A stretch of 64,000 bases of DNA from assembly GCF_021730395.1 (NCBI RefSeq), contig NC_069367.1, positions 3,594,501 to 3,658,500 of the forward strand, in the 5' to 3' direction. Below the pieces are notes generated by a model. That model worked only from the letters and a program-made list of their open reading frames with translations. It was not told the DNA's origin and made no database searches. Positions 44,940 through 57,500 of the stretch are shown here, piece by piece. The stretch's first letter is position 1. Each line of letters begins with the position of its first letter. This stretch comes from Mercenaria mercenaria. Taxonomy: Eukaryota; Mollusca; Bivalvia; Venerida; Veneridae. The translations under genes and the position numbers were made by a program.

Positions 44940-45026
44940 CCAGAGCCTGGACCTAGACTCAAACCCCGGACCTCTGGAGTGACAGTCAAGCGTGTTACTG
45001 ATAGACCACCAGACCACTGTCAAGCT
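44940..45026 (-). repeat. tRNA-derived SINE head
   Basis: On the minus strand an A-box-like TGGTCTGGTGG and a B-box-like GGGTTTGAGTC are spaced as in a tRNA. No acceptor stem forms. The 165-codon frame across it gives the WWSISN..GPGFESRS string often produced by such SINE heads and is not a gene. CGCTCAAAGGCGCTTTACAC at 44690 upstream is another common dispersed motif. Confidence 0.55.
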
Positions 45027-45029
45027 GAA

Positions 45030-46250
45030 TGTAGTGACCCCGAACATGTTTATGTTACAATGCCATTGAGTATATAGTTGAAAAAAAGGAAAGGCTTTTT
45101 GATTGAATATAAGAATTTCAGTTTTAGCGATGACAGTCGGTAATTTTCGTATTATTACGTAATATTTGGAACGCCTCGGACTTTTCCGTAAAATTCGGAG
45201 AATGCCGAAATCGCACACAGTATAATACGTAATATACCGATTGTCATTATGGTTTCTATATGACTTAAACTAAATCTGTAAATACTTTGATTTTAGTTAA
45301 AAGTTTGAGATTTTACACAGGGAGCCTATGATAAAGTCCAAGGAAAATGTAATCATCAAATTAGTATCATTCCACTATTTTCGGACATATTTAGATTATG
45401 AATACGTGCAATAGCCAACGATACCCTTTCGGACACCGTTTTTTTTTTGCATGTTCGCTTACTCGATCATGAACACTTTATCAAAATAAAATAATCTTTA
45501 AGTATTGATAAAACAGACATTGTGTAAGTCACGAATATCTTCTTTCAATACTGACAGTAATATCATGACTGACTACGTCCATTTATCGTTTAGCCTTCAA
45601 CCTGGGGCCTTATCATGAACTCAGTTGACATTTCAAGCATGCTTTATTTTAAACTATATAAAGTTGACATATAAATAAGGGTTGCGATACCGTAAACTCT
45701 CTTTATCTTCAAGGCCAAGTTCAAACCATAGTTGGCGGTCATCGTGTGTACAGAAGATTATTTCATCCACAGTCTGTATTTAGGACACCGAATAACTTCT
45801 CGTGGGAATACGGGTCCTATATGAAAGAATAAAACTGGGATGGGATGATTAAGCCCGCCTGTTTGAATGAACGCAGTACTAGTGGTTCTGTGGTGACACT
45901 GACTATAAAAACAGGGGCCACGAGTCCGCTTCTCCAACTAAAATTACTAACTGTCAGATAAGGGTCCCGTGTACTGGCACGTGCTATTGGAATATCTGTT
46001 TGCCTCGCAGCAAATTAAATACGAAAATTTTCGAACAAAAGCGAAAGAGAAAGATTACCGGTATTTCCGGGAAGAACCCGGTTTTCGCCCTACTTTGTAA
46101 TATAATACTGTTGGAATACTCAAGGTTGAAAAAAAGGGAAAAGCAAGGTCATAAGTATATTAATCGATAGAAATATTTAGTATTCCTAATGGAAGAGCCA
46201 CCACTAGCAGTCTAGACATCAGGCGTCCGACCCCAAAGCGTGACGTCGAG
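45030..46250. other. Intergenic, nothing recognised
   Basis: No gene or repeat could be assigned on either strand. Confidence 0.45.
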
Positions 46251-46265
46251 ATTCCTTCATAAAAA

Positions 46266-46620
46266 CGATTTCGTGCGTTCATCATCAAGACGACTTTATG
46301 CGTTCATCATCAAGACGATTTAGTGCGTTTTAGTGCGTTTATCAAGACGATCTGGTGTGTATATCAAGAAAATTTTGTGCATTTATCAAGACGACTTGGT
46401 GAGTTTATTCAAGACTACTTGGTGCGTCCATGATGACGATTAAGTGCGTTGATCAAGTTTATCAAGACGATTTGACTTGTTCTCCAGACTATTTGGTGAG
46501 TTCATGACGACGATTAACGTTTATCAAGACGATATTGTGCGTTTATCAAGAGGATATGGTGATTTCGTGATGATGATTAACAATGTTTATCAAGACAATG
46601 TTGTGTGTTTATCGCAATAA
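46266..46620 (+). repeat. 22-bp minisatellite, left block
   Basis: Irregular copies of TTTAGTGCGTTTATCAAGAC GA with variants (GTTCATCATCAAGACGA and similar). Less regular than the block at 46985-47470. Confidence 0.75.
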
Positions 46621-46984
46621 TTAAACGAAGACATCCGTTCTCCTCCTGTCTAGATTCAAATATCTGTCGGAGCGCCATTATAGGACGAAGAGGTGTTGGA
46701 AAATTGACTTTCGCTGAGCAATGTGCATTGCTAAAAGTCGGTCAGTTCATATATCTTGACAATTTTGTCCTCTTCAATGATGCAAATTTTCCTTGTTCAT
46801 TGAGGAAGTGATTTAAGTTACGTGCCTGACGTGCCTAACTTATCTGAATATCTACATTATCTTGACAAGATATCATTTTGTGATTTCGGTGTAAAAATAT
46901 TTACCGAAATACTCGTTCCTGTTATATTACATGTCTGGTAAAAAAAGAATAAATAAATAAATAAAACGTCCCAGGCTTTTAGCA

Positions 46985-47470
46985 AGTCAGGTCGATTTAG
47001 TGCGTTTATCAAGTCAATTAAGTGCGTTTATCAAGACGATTTTGTGCAATCATCAAGGCAAGTGCGTTTTCAAGATGACAAGACATTTCAGTGCTGTCAT
47101 CAAATAGATTTAATGCAATCATCAAGAAAATTTAGTGCGTTTATCAAGGCGATTTAGTGCGTTTATCAAGACGATTAAGTGCATTTATCAAGACGATTTA
47201 GTGCGTTTATCAAGACGATTTAGTGCGTTTATCAAGAAAATTAAGTGCATTTATCAAGACGATTTAGTGCGTTTATCAAGACGATTTAGTGCGTTTTTCA
47301 AGTCAATTAAGTGCGTTTATCAAGACGATTAAGTGCATTTATCAAGAAAACTTAGTGCGTTTATCAAGACGATTTAGTGCGTTTATCAAATCAATTTAAT
47401 GCGTTTATCAAGTCAATTAATTGCGTTTATCAAGACGATTTAGTGCATTTATCAAGACGATTTAAAGACG
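46985..47470 (+). repeat. 22-bp minisatellite, right block
   Basis: About 20 copies of a unit built from TTTAGTGCGTTTATCAAGAC GA. The 65-codon frame at 47135 repeats with a 22-residue period because three units make 66 bases. It ends about 400 bp upstream of the B-box gene start. Confidence 0.85.
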
Positions 47471-47869
47471 GTTTAGTGCAATCATCAATTTGTAAAATAT
47501 AGAAAAATATTTGATATCGTACAAAACTGAGACAGATCAGAATCATCATGTATACCCAACGTAACTCGCAGTCATTTTAACTTGCCACAGCCAAAATGGA
47601 ACACTTTAGTAAAACATCTGAATGTTTGTAAGTGAATAATTTTGACCATATGTTAAATATCTCTGTAGGTGTAATAATTTTGATAATGTATAAAATAGGT
47701 TTATAAGCAAATTATTTTGATAATGTATCAATTAACGGCCTTATAAGGATATCTACTTTAAACTGAAAGACACTTAACCTTCTCCTTCCGTCCGGTTATA
47801 ATAGTGCGTATTGTTAAAGTAATATAAAGTAGGCGGCATTTCGAAGTCACTCATCAAAACACGTTTGAG

Positions 47870-49627
47870 ATGGCGGAAGGTGGTAAATTAAATTCAGCTA
47901 AAAACAGCTTCGACGATGCTGTTCCTGGGCGCAAAGAACAAATATTATGTCAGCCATGTTCCAGAAAGGATTTACAAACAACTGCTGATGTGTTTTGTTC
48001 AGACTGTGACGAATATCAGTGCAATGAATGTTCGAAGGTACATACAGTCTATGCGTTTATGAAAAATCACAAGTTAGTGAAATCGAACGAAGTGAAATCG
48101 AAACCATCTTCTTTTGATATGAAAGGAATGGACAATTGTGAACAGCACGGTGAATTGTTGAAATTTTTCTGTGAAGACGAGAACCAGCTCTGCTGCAGTA
48201 CATGTGCTATAGTTGATCACCGGAAATGCCACAGTGTCGTAGAAGTACCGAAGATTGCCGAGAAGTCGCGTTCTGATGATTTCAAGTTGATGAAAAAAAT
48301 GGAAGAAGTAAAATCAAAAGCGGAGATGATTGTTAAACACATTGATTCATCGAAAGAACAACTCAGTACAAATATCAAAGCAATATTTATAGAAATAAAA
48401 AGAATGCGAGGTGACATGAATAAAATGTTCGACGAATTGGAAGTTTACGTTACCAGGGAAACTGACGAAATTCAGGCTGAAGTAACTAATACACTGGAAA
48501 AGAAACGATCCAGCGTTGAGAAACATAAAGCTGATGCTACAAAGTCACTGGATATTGTTGATACAGTTTCGGAGAACGGGACGCCATCACAGCAGTTTAT
48601 AGTAAAACAGAAAATAAAAACACAGGCCAATGAACTTTACAGGGACGTGGACAATGAATGTCAAAATTTACAGATTGCTACCGTTTCCTTTAAATTTGAT
48701 AAAACATTAAAGTTGCCACCACTTCCTATTTCTGCAGGCGTTCCAGGAAAGCTTACATTAAAATACACCCTGCCTGAAGCAAAGACATCTGTCGCACCTG
48801 TAAATCCGCAATTTAAGTTAACGAAGGTTACTTCCATTGGTTTGAAGCAGACTGGAGATGATACCAGGGAACCGCACTACACAGGACTGGATTTCCTACC
48901 GGATGGTAGACTGGTTGCCGTGGATAGACACAACAAGAAATGCTTGATTTACAACGAGAAGCTTAAGAAAGTAGGATCATATCAGTTATCGTATAAACCA
49001 CAAAGTGTAGTTGCTGTATCTGAGGAGGAAGTGGCGATAACATGTATTAATCACTACAAGATAGACTTTCTACGTGTCAGCAAATCTAATGAAATAACTT
49101 TGAATAGGACATGTAAAGTTAAGACACGGTATAGCTCTATATGTCTGAAAGATGAGAGACACTTTGTTGTTGGAACTATCGATGATACAAGACCTGTTCG
49201 TATTGTATCAATGTCAGGGGAAGAGAAAGATTTCAGCGTCAGCTTTCCCAATAAGAAATATTCTTTAGGCGATAGTTCATGCACCTATATAAGGAATACT
49301 GAGAAGATGATACTAACCGATAGGCTCGAACATACTGTTTATATATATGACTTCAAGACTAACACCAGAATTGTTGTCAAGGACGATCAGATAAAGGAAC
49401 CAAGTGGTGTAGCAGTAGGTCCATCCGACTGTTTCCTGGTTTGCAGTGAAAATACAAATTCAATTGTGCAGATCTCTCAAACAGGTCGGATTCTATCATC
49501 GTTTAAGTTGGATATGAAATGGCCACGCAGAGTCTGTGTTTCAAAGAACAATTCTATTCTTGCTGTTATAAATTGCTGTCGGGGTGAAATAAGGTTGCAG
49601 TTGTTTAAATTTACAGGTTCAGAGTGA
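47870..49627 (+). CDS. RING-less B-box / coiled-coil / NHL-type protein, 585 aa
   Basis: A single open frame starting MAEGGKLNSA. The first B-box is at residues about 27-70 (CQPC..CSDC..CNECSKVH) and the second at about 88-130 (NCEQHGELLKFFCEDENQLC, CSTCAIVDHRKCH). A coiled coil spans about 135-275 (LMKKMEEVKSKAEMIVKHID and following). A six-blade-like beta-propeller spans about 310-585, with blade motifs GLDFLPDGRLVAVDRHNKK and EPSGVAVGPSDCFLV. This is the TRIM layout without the N-terminal RING, so ubiquitin-ligase activity is not expected from the sequence; a scaffold or pattern-sensing role is possible but inferred. Large families of such single-exon genes occur in bivalves. An AATAAA lies near 49768. 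The antisense frames are shadows. Confidence 0.88.
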   Translation: MAEGGKLNSAKNSFDDAVPGRKEQILCQPCSRKDLQTTADVFCSDCDEYQCNECSKVHTVYAFMKNHKLVKSNEVKSKPSSFDMKGMDNCEQHGELLKFFCEDENQLCCSTCAIVDHRKCHSVVEVPKIAEKSRSDDFKLMKKMEEVKSKAEMIVKHIDSSKEQLSTNIKAIFIEIKRMRGDMNKMFDELEVYVTRETDEIQAEVTNTLEKKRSSVEKHKADATKSLDIVDTVSENGTPSQQFIVKQKIKTQANELYRDVDNECQNLQIATVSFKFDKTLKLPPLPISAGVPGKLTLKYTLPEAKTSVAPVNPQFKLTKVTSIGLKQTGDDTREPHYTGLDFLPDGRLVAVDRHNKKCLIYNEKLKKVGSYQLSYKPQSVVAVSEEEVAITCINHYKIDFLRVSKSNEITLNRTCKVKTRYSSICLKDERHFVVGTIDDTRPVRIVSMSGEEKDFSVSFPNKKYSLGDSSCTYIRNTEKMILTDRLEHTVYIYDFKTNTRIVVKDDQIKEPSGVAVGPSDCFLVCSENTNSIVQISQTGRILSSFKLDMKWPRRVCVSKNNSILAVINCCRGEIRLQLFKFTGSE

Positions 49628-49911
49628 TCTCTACTATTGTTGTCACTCAGTTGTGACTTTAAGGTATTCTATACCTGTAACAGTAAGTTGTTTTGATATA
49701 AAATTTCATCTATTTATTTCAATATTTAAACACTCAGTTAGCACTTTGGCATTGCTATTGTTTAACTCAATAAAAGTTGAAAGATACATTAGACCCAAAT
49801 TCATATTCAGATATTAACAGTATACATAAAAGTAATGTGTTTGTGTAAACAGTATCGTGTGTAAAGTGGAGCGACTCGTTCACACATCTAAGTAAAACAT
49901 TTGTTAAACAA

Positions 49912-51492
49912 GAGGGCCATGATGGCCCTATATCGCTCACCTGTTATCATTGCACTTAAGGACAAGTCTTCAAGGTCAAAAGATCATAATAGAAATCAAT
50001 CAAAAGAATTATGAGAAAATATAGTTGAAATTTTCTTTAAGTAACTTTAAAAACAAGATTTGAAAACTTTTTGTAGAGGTCCACTAGGCAATGCTACATG
50101 TCAAATATCTAAGCTCTTCTGGTTTATTTTTAGAAAATTTTGAAGATTTTTCTATGTACAATCAAGTAACCCCATGGGGCAGGGTCAATTTGACCCCAGG
50201 GGTCATGATTTGAATAAACTTTGTAAAAGTCTAATAGGCAATGCTACATGTGAAATATCTAAGATCTAGGCCTTCTGGTTTATTTTTAGAATTTTTTTTT
50301 AAGATTTTCCTATGTAAAATCAAGTGACCCCTAGGGCGGAGTCAATTTTGACCCCGGAGGACAAGGTCTGAACAAATTTTGTAGAGGTCCACTAGGCAAT
50401 GCTACATGTCAAATATCTAGTCTCTAGGCCTTCTAGTTTATGTTTAGAAAATTTTTGAAGATTTTCCTATGTAAAATCAAGTGACCCCTGGGGCGGGGTC
50501 AATTTTGGCCCAGGGGGTCATGATATGAACAAATTTTGTAGAGGTCCACTAGGTAATGCTACATGTGAAATATCTAAGCTCTAGGCCTTCTGGTTTATTT
50601 TTAGAAAACTTTTGAAGATTTTCCTATGTAAAGTCAAGTGACCCCTAGGGCGGGGTCAATTTTGACCCCCGGGTCATAATTTGAACAACTTTAGTAGAGG
50701 TCCACTAGGCAATGCTACATGTCAAATATCTAAGATCTAGGGCTTCTGGTTTTTGAGAAGAAGATTTTTTAAATATTTTCCTATGTAAAATCAAGTGACC
50801 CCTGGGGCGATGTCAATTTTGACCCCGGGGGCCATGATTTGAACAAATTTTGTAGAGGTCCAATAGGCAATGCTACATGTGAAATATCTAAGCTCTAGGC
50901 CTTCTGGTTTATTTTTAGAAATTTTTTGAAGATTTTCCTATGTAAAATCAAGTGCCCCCTGGGGCGGGGTCAATTTTGACCCCGGGGTCATGATTTGAAC
51001 AATTTTAGTAGAGGTCCAATAGGCAATGCTACATGTCAAATATCTAAGCTCTAAGGCTTCTGGTTTTTGAGAAGAAGATTTTTTAAGATTTTCTAATGTA
51101 AAATCAAGTGACCCCTGGGGCGGGGTCAATTTTGACCCCGGGGTCACGATTTGAACAAACTTGGTAGAGGTCCACTAGGCAATGCTTCACACCAAATATC
51201 TAAGCTCTAGGGCTTCTGGTTTTTGAGAAGAAGATTTTTAAAGTTTTTCCTTTCGGTTGCCATGGCAACCAGTGTTCTGCATAGAATTCAATTCTTTGAA
51301 TAATTTTGAAAGGGGCCCATCCAAGGAACATCCCTGTGAAGTTTCATCAAAATTGGCCTGTTGGTTTAGGAGGAGATGTTGTTTAAAGGAAAGTGTGGAC
51401 GGACGGACGGACGGACAGACGGACGGACGCCGGACGGTGAGCGATCACAATACCTCACCCTGAGCACTTTGTGCTCAGGTGAGCTAAAAAGC
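49912..51492 (-). mobile_element. Core-repeat element D, eight ~157-bp cores, inverted orientation
   Basis: On the plus strand it begins AACAAGAGGGCCATGATGGC, then TATCGCTCACCT, and ends TGCTCAGGTGAGCTAAAA, the reverse of element A. Inside, ATGCTACATG or variants occur at 50091, 50241, 50399, 50556, 50712, 50870, 51026 and 51182, a period of 150-158 bp. Cores contain GGTCAATTTTGACCCC and GTAGAGGTCCACTAGGCAAT. A (GGAC)n tract lies at 51396-51430. The ends match elements A-C, but the core sequence does not. Confidence 0.8.
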
Positions 51493-51494
51493 TA

Positions 51495-53255
51495 AAAAAA
51501 TGGGTATGGTAGAAGTGACCAGTGGTACAATATGACAGTTGTTTCCAATATATTTAATTACCAGATACATTGTGCTGTTGCAACACATTAAAATAATATA
51601 GAAAATCAACATTATTCTTACTTTTTACAAATATCTAATGCTAGTATTTATCTTCACTCAATTTATCAGTTTGGACCTTACTATGGATGAGTAGCTTAAA
51701 AACATTATCACTGTCATTTTCCGCTTTTGATCAAATGAATGTTATACATTACCTTTAATTGTGAATGTAGCTCTTCACACACAGCTTGTGTATTTCTTCC
51801 GCTGGGGATTTTCTACATTTAAAATGTTAGTACTGTAGTATACAATCTTAAAATAAAATTATTTCGTTAAAGATGCGCATGTTATTATATCTCTTTCTGC
51901 TTTATACAGTTTTGTCATTTTAGTTAATTTGAGTAGCTATTAACAGAGCAAACAACATTAAAATATTACACACTACTTTTGTTATCCATAGTTTATACTA
52001 CAGCCATATCCATTGCCAAAATGGCCGAAATTATGTAAAACGCACAACGGCATTGTAATACGTGGAAAACCTCGCCCAATTAAAACATGCTTTGTAGCAT
52101 CATTACTGTACTGTCAAACTTGTGTGTCGTGGGTTTGAGCCTGAATTAATTCTCATATGACACGAGTACCATTTTTTTGGAAGAAGAGGATTCGAGAGTG
52201 CTATGCATAAGCTTGCAGTTTTTATCAACGAATCAATAAAAATGTTTTAAACTTATCACTACAAAATTACGGCTGCTAATTAAAACGCTACTTAATGGCC
52301 AAATTTTCTCTTGCCGTTTAATCATAAACATTGTAAGTAAACCTCTGTTTGTAAACAACCTGTCAACCAAGACCGCTTTTTCTTATCCCAAGGATGGTCT
52401 GACTATATATATAACTATGGCAATAGAAATCCTCATGATAATGAGAATGACAAAGGCAAATAAAATCCTGCTAACTTCAGAAATCCTTTTACTTTGGATT
52501 CCCTCTGAATTGACATTGAACATAGCACACATAAATACTTCTGCAAAGTTGAGGCAAGAGTTCAATTGAACAGTTGGGTGCTGACCCGTGATGCTTCATC
52601 ACGTGATCTTAAAAATAGCGTCACGAAGATTGTTTTAGAAATATACCTATAGGAATTCAATTATGCTGGAAGTGCTGATGTGTACCCTGCATCATTTTGA
52701 TTAATTGAAACATTATAAGACAAGCTACGTTTGATATTAAATCGGCAAGTCATATAACAATTCAAACTAAGCTCTGAATTAGCTTTTCATCCAGAAAACA
52801 AGTACAAACAACCGATCTGTAAGTAAAATTATTTCATTAGCACATAGTTTGAAACAATTTACCACAAAATAGTATGCATTATTCATAAATACCAAAGTAT
52901 TTATTACCAACAGTTAAACTATTTAAAACATAATTATATTACGATTACTTAATATCCTGATTTACTAGTACCTTGGCATATACAAAATACTAATTCAAAA
53001 TGATTGTTATTAAGAAGCAAATATCACATGGACGCTTATTAGATATGAGATTATCAACTCGTTTATGGTTAATGGCACCACCAAAGGATCATTACGATTT
53101 TGAGCATGCCGATATTCGCTATGGCGGTGTTTTATGCTCTGTGGAGATAAATTGATAAATATAGTATTTAGAGACATATAGTGACAGTGAAAAGTGATAG
53201 AAAACGGACTAAAACGGAATAATTCTTCAACGGTATTGTTTACTTTGTTGAATTA
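51495..53255. other. Intergenic, nothing recognised
   Basis: AT-rich. No gene or repeat was assigned. Confidence 0.45.
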
Positions 53256-53261
53256 CCATAA

Positions 53262-53867
53262 ATGAAGATAATAAACATGAATGAAAATAAGGACACGTTA
53301 GTGTCACAGCTATCGGACAGCCAGAATAGTCAGGATAGTCACGTACATGCTATACCTCTGGTGTTTTTGAAAGAGACTGATATATTTGGTAGCCGCAATC
53401 CTTCTAAGGCTGAATGGATTACTCATGTTGAACTTTATAAAGCTATAGGAGAGAGAATTGATGCCTCTCATATCAAAGGTTTACAACGGGTGCGTAAGAT
53501 GTGGCGTGTTTACACGGACAACATAGAGGACAAAGTCACACTCATGTCCGAAGGGGTACCTTTAAGGGGCAAAACTATAAGGGTCTTAAACACAAACCCA
53601 GATCGTCTGGACAGCGAAAATTCTACTAAAATACGGATAAAAAATATTCCCTTATCAGTAGATGACGGTTTATTAGTAAGAACTCTTACATTACAGGGAC
53701 TTGAAGTAATCTCACATTTTCGCGAAAAACTAAGAGTAAACGATAAACTGACCAACTGCGAAACGGGAGATCGCATAATCATTGTTAAAACTATTACCCT
53801 CAAGGAACCCCTACCTGCCTTTATGTCATTTGGAAAATTCAATGGCCGTGTTCTACATTTTCTGTAG
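53262..53867 (+). pseudogene. LINE ORF1-type protein, 3'-truncated
   Basis: A 201-residue open frame: VELYKAIGERIDASHIKGLQ, then RKMWRVYTDN, KIRIKNIPLSVDDGLLVRTL, a NCETGDRIIIVKTI segment and GRVLHFL. This order (a first adaptor block, an RRM-like fold, then GxVLH) is what I associate with the N-terminal ORF of molluscan non-LTR retrotransposons, which normally continue into CCHC zinc knuckles. Here the frame stops at 53867 and runs directly into a different repeat rich in GGTCAAGGTCA words. The frame itself is uninterrupted, so the truncation may be recent. The alternative is a host gene derived from such an ORF. Confidence 0.5.
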
Positions 53868-54320
53868 GTCAAAGGTCAAGGTCACAGTGACTCAGAACAG
53901 CTAAATGGTTCCAGGATGATAACTTGAGAAGCTTGGACCTAGGATCATAAATTTTGGTACACAGGTGTAACATCATGTAATACAGGTCAACTTCTACCTA
54001 GTCATATCGTTTATTTTTACGTATAAGATATGTGTTACCCATCGTTTACGTAAAATGTGTTAAATATTGCTACGTTATAAACATTCGTACTCTATCCAAA
54101 TTATTTTCCTATTAATCAAAGAACAATTTAGCTGTGCGTTACTATGCAACACTTTCACAGTATAAATGTTCCAGTTATTACGTCACAGCAGCTGACGTCA
54201 TAGCGCAGCACCGGAAAAGAAACCATACAACACGGGCAAATATTTAGTAGATATTGTCAACCGTGTGACAAATAATACTTGGTATCATTTATAACCGAAA
54301 CAGTATATCTTCAGCTTTTT
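53868..54320. other. Intergenic after the LINE fragment
   Basis: Begins with GGTCAAAGGTCAAGGTCACA-type repeat sequence seen in many bivalve core-repeat elements. Nothing else recognised. Confidence 0.4.
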
Positions 54321-54339
54321 TCTCTTAATTAAAAACATC

Positions 54340-54575
54340 CCCGGGCTGCGCATATGTTCTCCGTGACGATTTGATAAAAGACATTGTGTCTTAAAGTCTC
54401 AAATCATCCTCCACCTCCGATAATCCATGCAGGGAAGTTGGAAGTTACTTACGGAGAACAGGTTAGGTTAACTGCCCGACGTTACATAACTAAAATACTA
54501 TTGAAAAACGGCGTTAACCCCAACCCCACCCAACCCCACCACCCCCCCCCCCCCCCCCCCCCCCAAAAAACATAG
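54340..54575 (+). mobile_element. tRNA-derived SINE, 5'-truncated, C-rich tail
   Basis: It shares CGTATGTTCTCCGTGAC-type sequence, the GGGAAGTTGG.AGTTACTT block and AAAAACGGCGTTAA with the SINE at 9282-9655. The tail has become C-rich (run of over 20 C near 54540). Confidence 0.65.
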
Positions 54576-54579
54576 TTAT

Positions 54580-57500
54580 CGTTCAGGGGCCACTATCTCG
54601 AAGGCACCTTAAGTCCTAAGATGTTCGTAAAGGGTTCGTAAGGTATTCGTAGCAGTTATTTCCTCTATCTCGAAAGCCTCGTTATTTACGACACTTCGTA
54701 AATGTCCTCTTAAGCTGTTTTTTTTTTCAACAGTATTATTTGTTTGAATTTTATGCCTGTCACTTTGGCCGAGTTCATTTTTAGGCTGGCGATATTCGCC
54801 AGTGTATCAACTAGCCCCAGTCAACCTTATCTGTAGACTCTATATATTTATACCATCTTACCTACATATAGTACATAGATTTCTATATTTTATCCAAACA
54901 TATATTTTAAAAATGCACTTTAATCGTTTTGTGACAGTTAGATCTACTAAAGCGATAAGATTTTTCAAAAATAATAAAGCTCCTTGTTTCTGTATGTTTT
55001 CGACATTTAATTCCATGGAAAACCAATGCAAGTTTTAGAAGGGGCATTGCAGAAGACGCTATGCTAAGACTAAACGAAGAACAGACAGATGTGAGAGATC
55101 CCAAGACGCCATTATGTCAGCAGTGAAAATGGTCATTCATGGTGAAAAGAGCATTTAGTCCACGGCCATTCGTAATCCCGCTCGAAAGTAGTTGAGAAAT
55201 ATAGCCGCATATACCAAATTATTCCTTGGTCCAAGACAAAAATAATATGTATGTATCTCTTCTGGCGACCGCGACTGGATCCGGAAATGACGTCATCAAT
55301 ATGGCGACCGTTTACGAAATTAATACTGCTGAATAATGATTGAAAATATTAGTAAAATTACTTATACTATCGGATATGATGTAATTAAACAAGCAAATTG
55401 GACATATCAAATATGTTATATTTGCACTTTCTCTGTAGAAAGTATATTTAAGTTATTTTAATTTTTTATTTTGTACCCCACCCACCTAATTTACAATGCA
55501 TTTTTACATGTCGCTTCTACCTCTTGAAATAAAATATTTTCGACTAATCTTATGACGTTGAATCTGAAATAAGATTATTTCCTAACGTTACAAGAAATAT
55601 AACATACAATAAGGGAAAATACGTTATTAATATCTGGTTTTAATCAGTACCTAGAAGGAAAAGATTTTGTCGAAAATGCAATACAAATCAATGTCGGCAC
55701 AAGTAATTGTCTATGCTGTTATTATTAGAACTTGTGCATATTACATGCGTTGTTTGCAATTTTATTGAAACAAGATATAAGTACGATCAAGACGACTTGC
55801 CGGTGGAAATTTAACAGATATTTTCTTAAAGTTAGATTCATAATAGTCGACTTTATTACTCACTCAGAATTACTGGTTAATCATATGCATTCAAACTTGA
55901 CATCTACACTGAAAGCGTTTTACTTGATTCGTCTTCAGCTCAGCGATAACAAAAGTATTTATAAACAATATTATTTATCAAACCTGCATTTAAACGTTTA
56001 TTATGGGCTTTCCGTAATTATGTTTTGCTAATTGCAGGAGGAGGGGCATCAGGGGCAGGTGATAATCATTTCATTTTCTTTCTTTCGTCATTCTTTCTCT
56101 GACTCAACAGATCCGATTTGTGATAAACTCTGATACATGTTAAAACAACGCATCTTTGAACCGTAAAACTCTGCAGCAATGTATGTATAGATTAAAAGAT
56201 GATAAATTCACGAACTAAGTAAAGCCAAAAGCTTAAAACGTAAAATAAAGGAACGTAGTGCGGCAAAGCCTTGGAACGGTCAGTTGCAAAACAATGCTGG
56301 TATGCTTAAACAGAAGTTTGGCAATAATGCTCACACTCTATATCTCCACCATATTCCAATGTTATAGAACATTATACGTAAACTTAATCCCCCGACTGCT
56401 GAGTGTCTTATTCACGCAAGGGAAACCGAGGGCACGCTATTAATTGAAACATAAAAATGATCGAGTAAATATCTACATTAAATATGTAAATAGCCTCTGG
56501 TCCTTTAGTATTATAAAGTTCGTTAAATATCATTATATTATAATTCAGCTTAGCTGGTGCTAAAGGGCATGAGATTTTTTTCACCTTTCTAAACCTCTCA
56601 GGAACAAACTTAGTCAAACCAAGTCTTCTATTATCTTGATTATTTGCGTTCTATACTTTCAAGGGATCTTCTGTAAGCTTTTAACAAATCATTTGCGCAT
56701 GTTCCCCATGCCGTTACAGAAAGCAGAATACCAGCAGAACATTATTAAGAAACCGAAAAATCAGGAAAGTAGAAATATATCAAAGCAGCTCAGTCCCAAT
56801 GGCATTTAAGAACCACCAGTCATGGCGTGGTCCACCTCCTTCGTTGGCCACGATCAAAGAGGAAAATGTAGCATCCAGCTGACAAAAGAATGAACACCGA
56901 ATATGCAACTTATCTCCAAATAAGAGGGTCAGAACCGCATATGATAAAACATTTCATCATTTGTGAAAATGTTCACTGAAATTGATAAATAACTACTGTT
57001 TTAATACACTTAGTAATGGAAGTGTTTTTAAATTGCTATTAAACTTTCAAAAAAAACCACACAAGTCTGAATAACAATCGTAAAATTTAGTAGAATATTT
57101 TTGCACTTGATAATAGCAGTATATCTGCAAAAGGACATATTGATAACGTTAACTGAATTCTTGAAAGTCGCTCTTGCAAATATATGAAGATTATATAAAA
57201 GTTAAGGAAAGTGTATTTATTAAACGTCGCATATAACCGACAAACAACATGACCTACAACTGATTGTGGCAAACTATGTATCTAGTAACAGATAGTTATC
57301 TAAGCTGATACATTGCAGAAGATTGTATGGGGAACATCCCCATCTGAATAGAGAAAAACTCCAGTAAATTAACTTGAAAGTGTAAATCCATTTAAGATAT
57401 GGAGATATATAAATCCCAAGCGATGCAGTATTGTAGTCTTTGAATTGTTAGTTTCATTTAATAACTACACCTCCCTGACATAAAAAATGTCAACTATTCG

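Noticed and set aside
44721-45218. 165-codon minus-strand frame
   Set aside because: Its recognisable part (WWSISN..GPGFESRS) is a translation of a tRNA-derived SINE head, not a protein.
46605-46811. Short frame with a GRRGVGKLTFAEQ string resembling a P-loop
   Set aside because: Only 68 codons, overlaps the edge of the minisatellite, lacks any other NTPase motif and has no splice partner. Chance resemblance.
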